A DNA stretch of 64,000 nt from Ramlibacter albus (GTDB taxonomy: Bacteria > Pseudomonadota > Gammaproteobacteria > Burkholderiales > Burkholderiaceae_C). Within the stretch, counting starts at the first letter, position 1. Each line of letters opens with the position of its first letter. Positions 46,725 to 54,954 of the stretch are shown here, one piece after another. The notes beneath the pieces were generated by a model. The model was not told the DNA's origin. It saw nothing but the letters and a program-made list of their open reading frames with translations, and searched no databases. A program made the position numbers and the translations under genes. Where the stretch lies: assembly GCF_014297445.1 (NCBI RefSeq), contig NZ_JACORU010000018.1, positions 28,427 to 92,426 on the forward strand, read 5' to 3'.

Positions 46725-47473
46725 AGCTTCTCCTCGTCAACCCGAACATCTCCGGCAGCGTGTCGGACCTGATCGCGAACGAGGCGATGCGCGCCGCATC
46801 GCCGGGCACGCAGGTCGAAGTGGTCACCGCACCCTTCGGTGTCGCGTACATCGAGACGCGCTTCGAGGCGCTCATCGGCGCGTACGCGGCGGCGCAGCTT
46901 GCCGCCGAACACCACGAGCGATTCGACGCGCTCGTCGTCGCCGCGTTCGGCGACCCGGGCCTCGCAGGGTTGCGCGAAGCCCTGCCAATCCCCGTGACTG
47001 GCATGACGGAGGCAGCGCTCGCCACCGCGCACCTGCTGGGCCACCGCATCTCCATCATCGCGATTTCGCAACGCATCCAGGCGTGGTACCGCGAAGTGGT
47101 GGAAGCCTACGGCTTCGGCTCCCGCCTCGCCAGCATCCGCGCGCTCGACCGCCCCATCTCCGCCATCGGCGGCGTGCAGCAGGAGCATGCCGATGCATTG
47201 CAGTCACTGGCACAGCGAGCCGTCGAGGAAGACGGCGCCGACGTGATCGTGCTCGCCGGCGCCCCGCTCGCCGGCCTCGCGCGTTCGCTCGAAGGCCGGC
47301 TCCCCGTTCCCGTGGTGGACGGCGTCTCCAGCGCCGTGCGCCATGCCGAAACCCTGGTCGCGCTCAAGCCCGGCCGCGCGCGCGCCGGCAGTTTCGCGCC
47401 ACCGCCCGCCAAACCGAATCAAGGGCTCGCGCCCGAGATGCAAAAGCTTCTCTCCCTCCACAACCACCCCTGA
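46721..47473 (+). CDS. Hydantoin/Asp-Glu racemase family protein lacking both catalytic cysteines
   Basis: A 250-residue protein (KLLLVNPNISGSVSDLIAN) aligned with hydantoin and Asp/Glu racemases. The first active-site segment reads VVAAFGDPGL where Cys is usual (ACFGDPGL). The second reads VLAGAPLAGLA where racemases have a GC pair. With both Cys missing, classical two-base racemisation is unlikely; it may be an isomerase with other residues, a binding protein or inactive. The GTG start overlaps the hydantoinase stop (GTGA), with GGAGG 5 bases upstream. Confidence 0.83.
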   Translation: MKLLLVNPNISGSVSDLIANEAMRAASPGTQVEVVTAPFGVAYIETRFEALIGAYAAAQLAAEHHERFDALVVAAFGDPGLAGLREALPIPVTGMTEAALATAHLLGHRISIIAISQRIQAWYREVVEAYGFGSRLASIRALDRPISAIGGVQQEHADALQSLAQRAVEEDGADVIVLAGAPLAGLARSLEGRLPVPVVDGVSSAVRHAETLVALKPGRARAGSFAPPPAKPNQGLAPEMQKLLSLHNHP

Positions 47474-47487
47474 AACAAGGAGCCGTC

Positions 47488-48537
47488 ATGTCCTTCACCC
47501 GCCTAGTCACCCTGGCTGCAGTCACGGCCGCCGTCCTCGCAGGCGCGCCCGCGCTCGCGCAGGACCGCATCAAGATGAAAGCCATCGGCCAGCCGCTGGC
47601 CACGGGCCTCATCCAGAAGAACAAGGAGCAGCCCTTCTTCGAGAACTTCGCCGCGAAGACCGGCCTGCCCATCGACGTCGATTACAAGCCGATCGACACG
47701 CTCGGCGTGAAGGACACCGAGCAGCTGCGCGTCATGAAGGCGGGCCTGTTCGACATCGTGTCGCTGCGCGTCTCGCAGAACTCGCGCGACGAGCCCACCA
47801 TCCTCGGGCTGGACCTCGTGGGTGCCTCGCCCGACTACGCCACGGGCAAGAAGGTGGCCAAGGCCTACTTCGACACCATCGACGCGCGCCTGCAGCAGCA
47901 GTTCCAGGTGAAGCTGCTGGGTGTGTGGCCGTTCGGGCCGCAGATCCTGTTCTGCAAGAAGCCCATCACCAAACTGGCCGACGTCAAGGGCATGAAGGTG
48001 CGCGTGTACGACCAGAACCTCGCCAAGTTCATCGAGCTGGTCGGCGGCACGCCGGTGCCGGTGTCGTTCGCCGACACGCACCAGTCGCTGTCGCTCGGCG
48101 TGGTGGACTGCGCCATCACCGGCCCCAGCTCCGCCAACTCCGCCGGCTGGCCCGAAGTGACGACGCACCAGCTGCCCATCGGCTTCCAGATGGCCCTGAA
48201 CGGCTATGCGATGACGCTCAAGGCGTGGAACTCGCTCAAACCCGACCAGCAGGCCAAGCTCAAGGCCGCGTTCGAAGCGCAGACCGAGGAGATCTGGAAG
48301 TACTCCGAGGAGCTGTTCCAGGACGCGCTGAACTGCAACGCCGGCAAGGACCCTTGCACCACCGGCAAGAAGTACAAGCTGGTCAACGTGCCGGTCACAC
48401 CCGCCGACCTCGACCTCGTTCGCAGCGCCGTCAGCAAGGTGTCGCTGCCCGCCTGGGCCGAGGTTTGCGACAAGTCCAACGCCAGCTGCTCGCAGAAATG
48501 GCACGCCACGGTCGCACCGGTCCTGGGGCTGAAGTGA
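47488..48537 (+). CDS. TRAP transporter substrate-binding protein (DctP family)
   Basis: A 349-residue periplasmic receptor with a signal peptide (LVTLAAVTAAVLAGAPALAQ). Family motifs are KLADVKGMKVRVYDQNLAKF near 151 and GVVDCAITGPSSANSAGWPE near 205. Two cysteine pairs (NCNAGKDPC, VCDKSNASC) could form disulfides. It is followed directly by the two membrane subunits, so this is a complete TRAP importer dedicated to the operon's substrate, presumably the cyclic amide or its hydrolysis product. AAGGAG precedes the ATG. Confidence 0.92.
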   Translation: MSFTRLVTLAAVTAAVLAGAPALAQDRIKMKAIGQPLATGLIQKNKEQPFFENFAAKTGLPIDVDYKPIDTLGVKDTEQLRVMKAGLFDIVSLRVSQNSRDEPTILGLDLVGASPDYATGKKVAKAYFDTIDARLQQQFQVKLLGVWPFGPQILFCKKPITKLADVKGMKVRVYDQNLAKFIELVGGTPVPVSFADTHQSLSLGVVDCAITGPSSANSAGWPEVTTHQLPIGFQMALNGYAMTLKAWNSLKPDQQAKLKAAFEAQTEEIWKYSEELFQDALNCNAGKDPCTTGKKYKLVNVPVTPADLDLVRSAVSKVSLPAWAEVCDKSNASCSQKWHATVAPVLGLK

Positions 48538-49184
48538 ACACCGCCTTGAACGACAACCTCGTGGCGGGCGCGGCGAGCGCCGCGAAGCCCGCCGTGTCCA
48601 CGAAGGACCACATCGAATCGGCCCTGGCCACCGTGTTCGGCCTCATCTTCGTCGGGCTCGCATGCCTGGTGACGGTGGAGACGATCTCGCGCAAGGTGTT
48701 CAACGTCTCGCTGCAGGGCGCGGACGAGCTCGGCGGCTACGCGCTGGCCGTGGGCTCCACCATCGCCTTCAGCCTGGCGCTGATGGGGCGCAACCACATC
48801 CGCGTGGACGTGTTCCATGAGCTGCTGCCGAAGAAAGTCCAGTCCTTCATGAACTGGTTCGCGATCGTCTCGCTCGCCGCGTTCTCGGTGTTCATCTCCG
48901 TCGTGGCCTTCAAGGTGATCGCCGACACGCTGCAATACCGCAGCACCGCGCAGACGCCGTGGGCCACGCCGCTGATCTGGCCGCAGGGCGTGTGGTACGC
49001 GGGGCTCGTGATCTTCGCGCTGGTGGCCTGCGGCTATGCGTTGCGCGCCACGGGGCTGCTGCTCACCGGCCGCACGGACGTCCTCAACCGCGACTTCCAC
49101 CCGAAGAGCGCGAAGGAAGAACTGAAGGAAGAACTCGACGACCTCGCCCAGCGCCAGGCCGTGGAGCAAGGAGCGAAGCCATGA
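48534..49184 (+). CDS. TRAP transporter small permease (DctQ family)
   Basis: A 216-residue inner-membrane protein with four hydrophobic segments (ALATVFGLIFVGLACLVTV, YALAVGSTIAFSLALMG, WFAIVSLAAFSVFISVVAF, GVWYAGLVIFALVACGYAL) and the family motif GRNHIRVDV after TM2. It has a longer N-terminal tail and a charged C-terminal tail (EELKEELDD). GTG start overlapping the receptor stop (GTGA); ends inside the start of the large permease. Confidence 0.9.
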   Translation: MNTALNDNLVAGAASAAKPAVSTKDHIESALATVFGLIFVGLACLVTVETISRKVFNVSLQGADELGGYALAVGSTIAFSLALMGRNHIRVDVFHELLPKKVQSFMNWFAIVSLAAFSVFISVVAFKVIADTLQYRSTAQTPWATPLIWPQGVWYAGLVIFALVACGYALRATGLLLTGRTDVLNRDFHPKSAKEELKEELDDLAQRQAVEQGAKP

Positions 49185-50473
49185 ACGTCGGCATGATTTC
49201 CCTCGCGTTCGTCGCGATGCTCGCCATGATGCTGGTCGGCATGCCGATCGCCACCTCGATGGCGGTGATCGGCATCGTCGGCGGCATCGCCGCCTACGGC
49301 ACGCCGTTCCTCGACTCGATCGCGCCGGTGGTGTGGGGCGTGCAGAACGAGAACCTGCTCACCTCCATCCCGCTGTTCGTGCTGCTGGGCGAGCTGCTGC
49401 TGCGCTCGGGCATCGCGGACCGGATGTACGTGGCGCTGTCGGCCTGGCTCGGGCGCATGCCCGGCGGGCTGCTGCACACCAACATCGGCAGCTGCGCGCT
49501 GTTCGCCGCGACCTCCGGGTCGTCGGTGGCCACCGCGGCGACGATCGGCACCGTGGCGCTGCCCTCGCTGCAGAAGCGAGGCTACCCGATGCGCGCCTCG
49601 CTCGGCTCGCTCGCGGCCGGCGGCACGCTGGGCATCCTGATCCCGCCTTCGGTCAACATGATCGTGTACGGCTCGCTCACCAACAACTCCATCGGCAAGC
49701 TGTTCATCGCGGGCATCATCCCCGGGCTGCTGCTCACGGGCTGCTTCATGTTGTGGATCTACATCTCCAACGTGGCCAGCGGCAACCCCATCCGCGAACC
49801 CGCCGTGCCGATGGCCGAGCGCATCCGCACGCTCAGCTACCTGATCGCGCCGCTGGTGGTGTTCGGCATCGTGATGGGCAGCCTCTATTTCGGCATCGCC
49901 ACGGCGACCGAAAGCGCGGCGCTCGGCGTGATGGCGGCGCTGTTCTTCGTCTGGCAATCGGGCAAGTTCACGTGGGAGGTGATGCGCACCTGCTTCATCT
50001 CCACGGCGCGGGTGAGCGGCATGATCCTGCTGATCATCACGGCGGCGTTCATCCTCAACCTCGCCATCAGCCTCACCGGCGTGGCCGAGGCGATGACGAA
50101 GTGGGTGGCGGGCCTGGGCCTCTCGGCGACGGGGCTGATCCTCGCGCTGATCGTGTTCTACCTGATCCTGGGCATGTTCATGGACGTGCTGTCGATGCAG
50201 GTGGCGACGATCCCGATCACCTACCCGATCGCCACCGCGCTGGGCGTGGACCCGATCTGGTTCGGCATCTTCATCGTGCTGATGTGCGAGCTGGGGCTGA
50301 TCACGCCGCCCGTGGGCATGAACCTGTTCGTGGTGCACGGCATCCGCCCGGACAAGGGCGGCATCGAGGACGCGATCTGGGGCGCACTGCCCTACGCGAT
50401 CATCATGATCCTGTTCACGCTGCTGCTGATGGCCGTGCCCGCCCTCGTGACGTGGTTGCCGGCGCACATGTGA
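49181..50473 (+). CDS. TRAP transporter large permease (DctM family)
   Basis: A 430-residue membrane transporter with about 12 helices that drives sodium-coupled uptake with the small subunit and receptor. Typical DctM motifs are NLLTSIPLFVLLGELLLRSG, LFAATSGSSVATAATIGTV, GTLGILIPPSVNMIVYG and CELGLITPPVGMNLFVVHG near the C-terminus. The ATG overlaps the small-permease stop (ATGA), with GGAG 8 bases before. Confidence 0.93.
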   Translation: MNVGMISLAFVAMLAMMLVGMPIATSMAVIGIVGGIAAYGTPFLDSIAPVVWGVQNENLLTSIPLFVLLGELLLRSGIADRMYVALSAWLGRMPGGLLHTNIGSCALFAATSGSSVATAATIGTVALPSLQKRGYPMRASLGSLAAGGTLGILIPPSVNMIVYGSLTNNSIGKLFIAGIIPGLLLTGCFMLWIYISNVASGNPIREPAVPMAERIRTLSYLIAPLVVFGIVMGSLYFGIATATESAALGVMAALFFVWQSGKFTWEVMRTCFISTARVSGMILLIITAAFILNLAISLTGVAEAMTKWVAGLGLSATGLILALIVFYLILGMFMDVLSMQVATIPITYPIATALGVDPIWFGIFIVLMCELGLITPPVGMNLFVVHGIRPDKGGIEDAIWGALPYAIIMILFTLLLMAVPALVTWLPAHM

Positions 50474-50489
50474 GGAGAATGAGGCTGCC

Positions 50490-51893
50490 ATGACCGAAGC
50501 CCTGTGGCGCTTGTCCGCCGCCGACCTGCACCGCCGCTACCGCGAGGGCAGCCTCACGCCGCTGCGCGTGGCGCGGGACTGCCTGGCCCGCCTCGAAGCC
50601 GTGAATCCGCGCATCAACGCGGTGGTGGCGCGGCGCGACCCGGACTTCCTGGCGGAAGCCGCGGCAGCGACGCTGCGGTTCGAGCAAGGCGCGCCGCTGT
50701 CGGCAGTGGACGGCATCCCGATCACCGTGAAGGACAGCCTGTTCACGCGCGACCTGCCCACGACCTGGGGCACACCCGCGCTGCGCGATTACCGGTCGGC
50801 GCACGACGAAACGGCCGTCGAGCGTGCGCGGGCGGCCGGGGCGCTGATCGTCGGCAAGACCAACGTGCCCGAGTTCGCGCTGGAGGGCTACACCGCCAAC
50901 CCGATCTTCGGCGTCACGCGCAACCCGTGGGACACGCGGCTTACGCCGGGAGGCTCGAGCGGTGGCGCCGTGGCGGCGGTGGCGAGCGGCATCGCGCCGC
51001 TGGCGATCGGGCAGGATGGTGGTGGCTCGATTCGCCGGCCGGCGTCGCATGCGGGGCTCGTCGGGCTGAAGCCGACGCTGGGTGAGGTGGCGCGCGAACA
51101 CGTTCTGCCGAGCCTGTTGCTCGACTTCGAGGTGATCGGGCCGTTTGCGCGCACCGTTACCGATGCCCGGATGCTGTTCAACGTGATGCGCAACAGCGGT
51201 CATGCCGGACTCGACCCGGCATCCAAGGCACCGCGCCGCGATGGATCCCGGGTCAAGCCCGGGATGACGGTGCTGTATGTCGAACGCTTCGGCGATGCGC
51301 CGCTCGATCCGCAGATCGCCGCCAGCGTGCGCGCAGCGGTCAAGGTCCTCGAAGATCTTGGACATCGCGTCGAAACAGGCCCGCTGCCCGTCGACCTCGC
51401 CTTCTACACCGAAGCCTGGCCGCAGATCGGGCAAGCCGGATTGGCAGCGCTGTTCGAGCAGCACCCCGACTGGGCCGCGCAAGCCTCGCAGAAGTACCGC
51501 GACATGGCAGCCCTCGGCAGCAAGATCCCGGCATCGCGCCTGTGGCAGATCCTCGAGCACGTGCGCGAGCTGCGCCGCTCGACGCGCGCGCTGTTCGAAG
51601 GCATCGACGTGGTCGCCTTGCCATCGGCGGCCGCACTGCCCTGGCCCGCCGAACTCGCCTACCCCGACAACATCGACGACCAGCCCGTCGGCCCGCGCGG
51701 CCATGCCGTCTACACGGGCTGGGTGAATGCGGCCGGCCTGCCCGGCCTCGCACTGCCCTGCGCGCCCTCGCGCGAAGGGCTGCCCATCGGCATGCAGCTC
51801 ATCGGCCCGCACGGCGCCGACGACCTGCTGCTGGACCTGGGCGTTGACTACGAATCCAAGAACCCCTGGGCCCACCGCTGGCCCGCCCTCTGA
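50490..51893 (+). CDS. Amidase (amidase-signature family) containing a repeat-derived segment
   Basis: A 467-residue serine amidase. The Ser-cisSer-Lys triad is present: Lys in PITVKDSLF near 81, cis-Ser in LTPGGSSGGAVAAV near 155 and the nucleophile in DGGGSIRRPASHAG near 180. It would hydrolyse an amide, such as the carbamoyl or amide product of the hydantoinase step. Residues about 237-260 (GHAGLDPASKAPRRDGSR, VKPGMT) are translated from a double palindromic repeat lying in frame; after it the normal sequence resumes with VLYVERFGDAPLDP. GGAG precedes the ATG. Confidence 0.88.
   Translation: MTEALWRLSAADLHRRYREGSLTPLRVARDCLARLEAVNPRINAVVARRDPDFLAEAAAATLRFEQGAPLSAVDGIPITVKDSLFTRDLPTTWGTPALRDYRSAHDETAVERARAAGALIVGKTNVPEFALEGYTANPIFGVTRNPWDTRLTPGGSSGGAVAAVASGIAPLAIGQDGGGSIRRPASHAGLVGLKPTLGEVAREHVLPSLLLDFEVIGPFARTVTDARMLFNVMRNSGHAGLDPASKAPRRDGSRVKPGMTVLYVERFGDAPLDPQIAASVRAAVKVLEDLGHRVETGPLPVDLAFYTEAWPQIGQAGLAALFEQHPDWAAQASQKYRDMAALGSKIPASRLWQILEHVRELRRSTRALFEGIDVVALPSAAALPWPAELAYPDNIDDQPVGPRGHAVYTGWVNAAGLPGLALPCAPSREGLPIGMQLIGPHGADDLLLDLGVDYESKNPWAHRWPAL
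51199..51268. repeat. Dispersed palindromic repeat, double unit inside the amidase gene
   Basis: Left unit GTCATGCCGGACTCGACC and right unit ending TCAAGCCCGGGATGAC, 70 bases in all, with an 18-base spacer. It is a full double unit like those at 24376 and 43517 but read through by the amidase without a stop. The inserted peptide falls between the catalytic half and the C-terminal half. Confidence 0.82.
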
Positions 51894-51911
51894 ACACCCT
51901 GGAGACAAGAC

Positions 51912-52889
51912 ATGAAACGACGTGAGTTCCTGCTCGCGGCGGGCGGCAGCGCCGCCACGCTCGCCACCCCCGCCCTGCACGCGCAGGCCTGGCCCTCCGG
52001 CCCGATCCGCATCGTCGTCGGGTTCCCGCCCGGCGGCGGCGCGGACGCGCTCGCGCGCGTCGTCGCACTCAAGCTGCAGGACGCCTGGAAGCAGCCCGTG
52101 GTCGTGGAGAACAAGGCCGGCGCCTCCGGCACGCTGGCCGCCGAATACGTGGCGCAGCAGGCGAGCGACGGCACCACGCTGCTGCTGACCACCATCAACA
52201 GCCATGCGCTCGCGCCCGCCGTGTTCCCCAAGCTGCGCTACCACGCCGAACGCGACTTCGTGCCGGTGGCGTTGCTCGGCCTCACGCCCAACCTGCTGAT
52301 CGCCGGCGCCTCGCAAAGCGCGAAAACGGTGAAGGACATCGTGGCGCTGTGCAAGTCGCAACCCGGCAAGGTGACCTTCGGCTCCGCGGGGCCGGGCACC
52401 GCGCAGCACTTCGCGCTGGAGCTGTTCAAGCTGCGCTCGAAGGTGGACGCGCTGCATGTGCCTTATCGCGGCAGCGGCCCGTTGCTCACGGACCTCGTCG
52501 GCGGGCAGATCCAGTACAGCTTCGAGACCATGGCCGCCGCCACGCCCCACGTGCAGTCGGGCCGCGCGATCGCCATCGCGCAGACGCGTGCGAAGCGCGT
52601 GAAGGCGTACCCCAACGTGCCCACGATGCAGGAGCAGGGCTTTGCCGGTTTCGAGACCTTCAACTGGTACGGCCTGTCCGGCCCCGGCAAGCTGCCCTCG
52701 CCGATCGCGGCGCGCATGAACAGGACCGTGAACGAGGTGCTGGCCCTGCCCGAAGTGCGCGAGAAGTTCGACGCGTTCGGCGTGGAAGACGGCGGCGGCA
52801 CTCCGGAAAAGTTCGGCGAGCTGGTGCGCACCGAGATCGCCAAGTGGGCGAAGGTGGCGAAGGAAGCCAACGTGCGCGTGGACGCCTGA
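51912..52889 (+). CDS. Bug-family substrate-binding protein
   Basis: A 325-residue periplasmic receptor with a Tat-like leader (MKRREFLLAAGGSAATLATP), followed by WPSGPIRIVVGFPPGGGADA, VVENKAGASGTLAAEYVA and VPYRGSGPLLTDLVGGQIQY. It follows the amidase after 18 bases and precedes a permease, suggesting a second uptake route for the same substrate class. The ligand is unknown. Confidence 0.92.
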   Translation: MKRREFLLAAGGSAATLATPALHAQAWPSGPIRIVVGFPPGGGADALARVVALKLQDAWKQPVVVENKAGASGTLAAEYVAQQASDGTTLLLTTINSHALAPAVFPKLRYHAERDFVPVALLGLTPNLLIAGASQSAKTVKDIVALCKSQPGKVTFGSAGPGTAQHFALELFKLRSKVDALHVPYRGSGPLLTDLVGGQIQYSFETMAAATPHVQSGRAIAIAQTRAKRVKAYPNVPTMQEQGFAGFETFNWYGLSGPGKLPSPIAARMNRTVNEVLALPEVREKFDAFGVEDGGGTPEKFGELVRTEIAKWAKVAKEANVRVDA

Positions 52890-52894
52890 CCGCG

Positions 52895-54106
52895 ATGCTC
52901 GCCGGCATCCCGATCGACTTCTGGCTGTTCGCGCTCACCCTGCTCGGCGTGGCGGTGCTCCACCACCACACGCTGGCGGTCGCGCTCACGGGCGCGGCCG
53001 CCATCGCCACGTACAAGCTGCTGTTCGGCGACTTCGCGGGCGTGCCGGGCTTCGCCGGCCTCGCCGCGCTGTTCGGCCACGAATGGGTGACGCTGGCCAA
53101 CCTGCTCGGCCTGCTGCTCGGTTTCGCGCTGCTGGCGGACCACTTCGAGCGCAGCCGCGTCACCGAGCTGCTGCCGCGCGTGCTGCCCGACGACTGGAAA
53201 GGCGGCTTCAGCCTGCTGCTGATCATCGCCGTGATGTCCAGCTTCCTCGACAACATCGCGGCCGCGATGATCGGCGGGGCCATGGCGCACGCGCTGTTTC
53301 GCGGCAAGGTGCACATCGGCTACCTTGCGGCCATCGTCGCCGCCAGCAACGCGGGCGGCGCGGGCAGCGTGGTGGGCGACACGACGACCACGATGATGTG
53401 GATCGCTGGCGTGCGGCCCGGCCAGGTCTTCGAGGCGTATGTCGGGGCCGCTGTCGCCATCGTGTTCTTCGGCGTCATCGCGGCGCGCCAGCAGCACGCG
53501 CTGCAGCCGATCATGCGCGACAACCCCGTCGGCGTGCGGGTCGACTTCGCGCGGCTGGCCGTCGTCGCGCTGATGCTGGGGGCCGCCATCGCCACCAACG
53601 TCGGCCTCAACATCACGCACCCGCAAGCGCTGTCGCGCTGGCCGGCGATCGGGATTGCCGTGTGGGTGGCCTTGCTCGCCACCGCCGGCTGGCGCCGCCC
53701 CACGTGGGCCTTGCTGCCGGGCGCGTTGAAGGGCAGCATCTTCCTGTTGGCGCTGGTGTTCTGCGCGGCCATGATGCCGGTGAAGGCGCTGCCGGCGGCG
53801 TCGTGGCAAAGCGCGCTGGGGATGGGTTTCGTCAGCGCCGTCTTCGACAACATCCCGCTCACGGCGCTGGCATTGCGCCAAGGCGGCTACGACTGGGGTT
53901 TCGTCGCGTACGCGGTGGGCTTCGGCGGCTCCATGCTCTGGTTCGGCTCTTCGGCCGGCGTGGCGCTGTGCAACATGTACCCGCAAGGCCGCTCCGTGGG
54001 CAGCTGGCTGCGCGGCGGCTGGCATGTCGCCGTCGGCTATGTACTCGGCTTCATGGCGCTGCTCGTGTTGCTTGGCTGGGCGCCCGATGCGCCGGCCATG
54101 CGCTGA
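52895..54106 (+). CDS. Ion-transporter superfamily permease (ArsB/NhaD/citrate-type)
   Basis: A 403-residue membrane protein with about ten hydrophobic segments. The pairs SSFLDNIAAAMIGGAMAH with AASNAGGAGSVVGDTTTTM in the first half, and SAVFDNIPLTALALRQGGYD with GGSMLWFGSSAGVALCNM in the second, show the inverted duplicated FxDN...GS pattern of the ion-transporter superfamily. Sodium/proton antiport or carboxylate symport are both possible. It starts 5 bases after the receptor gene stop, so the two are cotranscribed. Confidence 0.82.
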   Translation: MLAGIPIDFWLFALTLLGVAVLHHHTLAVALTGAAAIATYKLLFGDFAGVPGFAGLAALFGHEWVTLANLLGLLLGFALLADHFERSRVTELLPRVLPDDWKGGFSLLLIIAVMSSFLDNIAAAMIGGAMAHALFRGKVHIGYLAAIVAASNAGGAGSVVGDTTTTMMWIAGVRPGQVFEAYVGAAVAIVFFGVIAARQQHALQPIMRDNPVGVRVDFARLAVVALMLGAAIATNVGLNITHPQALSRWPAIGIAVWVALLATAGWRRPTWALLPGALKGSIFLLALVFCAAMMPVKALPAASWQSALGMGFVSAVFDNIPLTALALRQGGYDWGFVAYAVGFGGSMLWFGSSAGVALCNMYPQGRSVGSWLRGGWHVAVGYVLGFMALLVLLGWAPDAPAMR

Positions 54107-54149
54107 CGCCGCCATGCTGATACGCTCGTCATCGCAACAAGGAAGAACA

Positions 54150-54920
54150 ATGTCCGAGCCGACCCCTGAAACCGCGCGCACCCAGGTCGCCGACGCCCTT
54201 CTCGCTGCGCGCCGCGCCAGGCGAACCACACCCGCGGCCGCGGTTGCATCGCTGCTGCAATGGGCCGAGGACGCCTATGCCGTGCAGGACCTCGTCGCGC
54301 ACGGCCTGGGCCAGGGCCTGTCGCGCTGGTGGAAGTCCGGCGGGCCGTCGCGCAATTCCACGCTCACGCATGCGATGCTGCCGCCCTCGGGCATCCTGCA
54401 AAGCCCCGCGGATGCGCGCGGCCTCCACTTCAACTTCCGCAAGATCGAAGCCGAGGTGGCATTGCGCCTCGGCCGCGACGTGAGCGCCGAGGATGCGAAG
54501 GCGCTGCAGCCCGACACGGCCCGTTCGCTCGTCGACGCGATGACCGTGTCGATCGAGATCGTCGATTCGCGCTGGACCGAAGCGGGTGACGCTCCGGCTC
54601 TTTGCAAGCTCGCGGACCTGCAGTCCCATGGCGCGCTGGTGCTGGGCGAGTGGGTGCCGTTCGAGGCGCGAGACTGGGCGAAGCAGCATTGCGAGGTGAA
54701 GATCGGCGCGCAGCACCTCGAGTTCACCGGCACGCATTCCCTGGGCGACCCGGTCTGGCTGCTGCCGATCTGGTTGCGCCATGCCACGCGCGATGGCTCC
54801 GTGGTCGAAGCCGGCACGGTCGTCACGACCGGCACGTGGTGTGGCATGCCGCTGGCACGCCCGGGCGACCTCGTTCAGGTGCGCTTCGAGGGCATCGGTT
54901 CGGCAAGCGTCCAGCTCTGA
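54150..54920 (+). CDS. 2-keto-4-pentenoate hydratase/fumarylacetoacetate hydrolase family protein
   Basis: A 256-residue FAH-superfamily protein. The metal-site acids lie in LHFNFRKIEAEVALRLGRDV (near 90-110) and SIEIVDSRWTE (near 133). The C-terminal part has SHGALVLGEWVP and VTTGTWCGMPLARPGD, typical of vinylpyruvate hydratases and related decarboxylases. It should hydrate or cleave a 2-keto acid made from the imported compound. AAGGAAG precedes the ATG. Convergent with the TPR gene across a palindromic repeat. Confidence 0.85.
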   Translation: MSEPTPETARTQVADALLAARRARRTTPAAAVASLLQWAEDAYAVQDLVAHGLGQGLSRWWKSGGPSRNSTLTHAMLPPSGILQSPADARGLHFNFRKIEAEVALRLGRDVSAEDAKALQPDTARSLVDAMTVSIEIVDSRWTEAGDAPALCKLADLQSHGALVLGEWVPFEARDWAKQHCEVKIGAQHLEFTGTHSLGDPVWLLPIWLRHATRDGSVVEAGTVVTTGTWCGMPLARPGDLVQVRFEGIGSASVQL

Positions 54921-54926
54921 TCGCCT

Positions 54927-54954
54927 GTCATGCCGGGCTCGATCCGGCATCCAT
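54927..54954. repeat. Dispersed palindromic repeat, single unit at the 3' end of the TPR gene
   Basis: One unit (GTCATGCCGGGCTCGATCC, then GGCATCCAT) lies between convergent genes. Read on the minus strand it encodes MDAGSSPA and the TGA stop of the TPR-glycosyltransferase, the same arrangement as at glxR. Confidence 0.78.
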
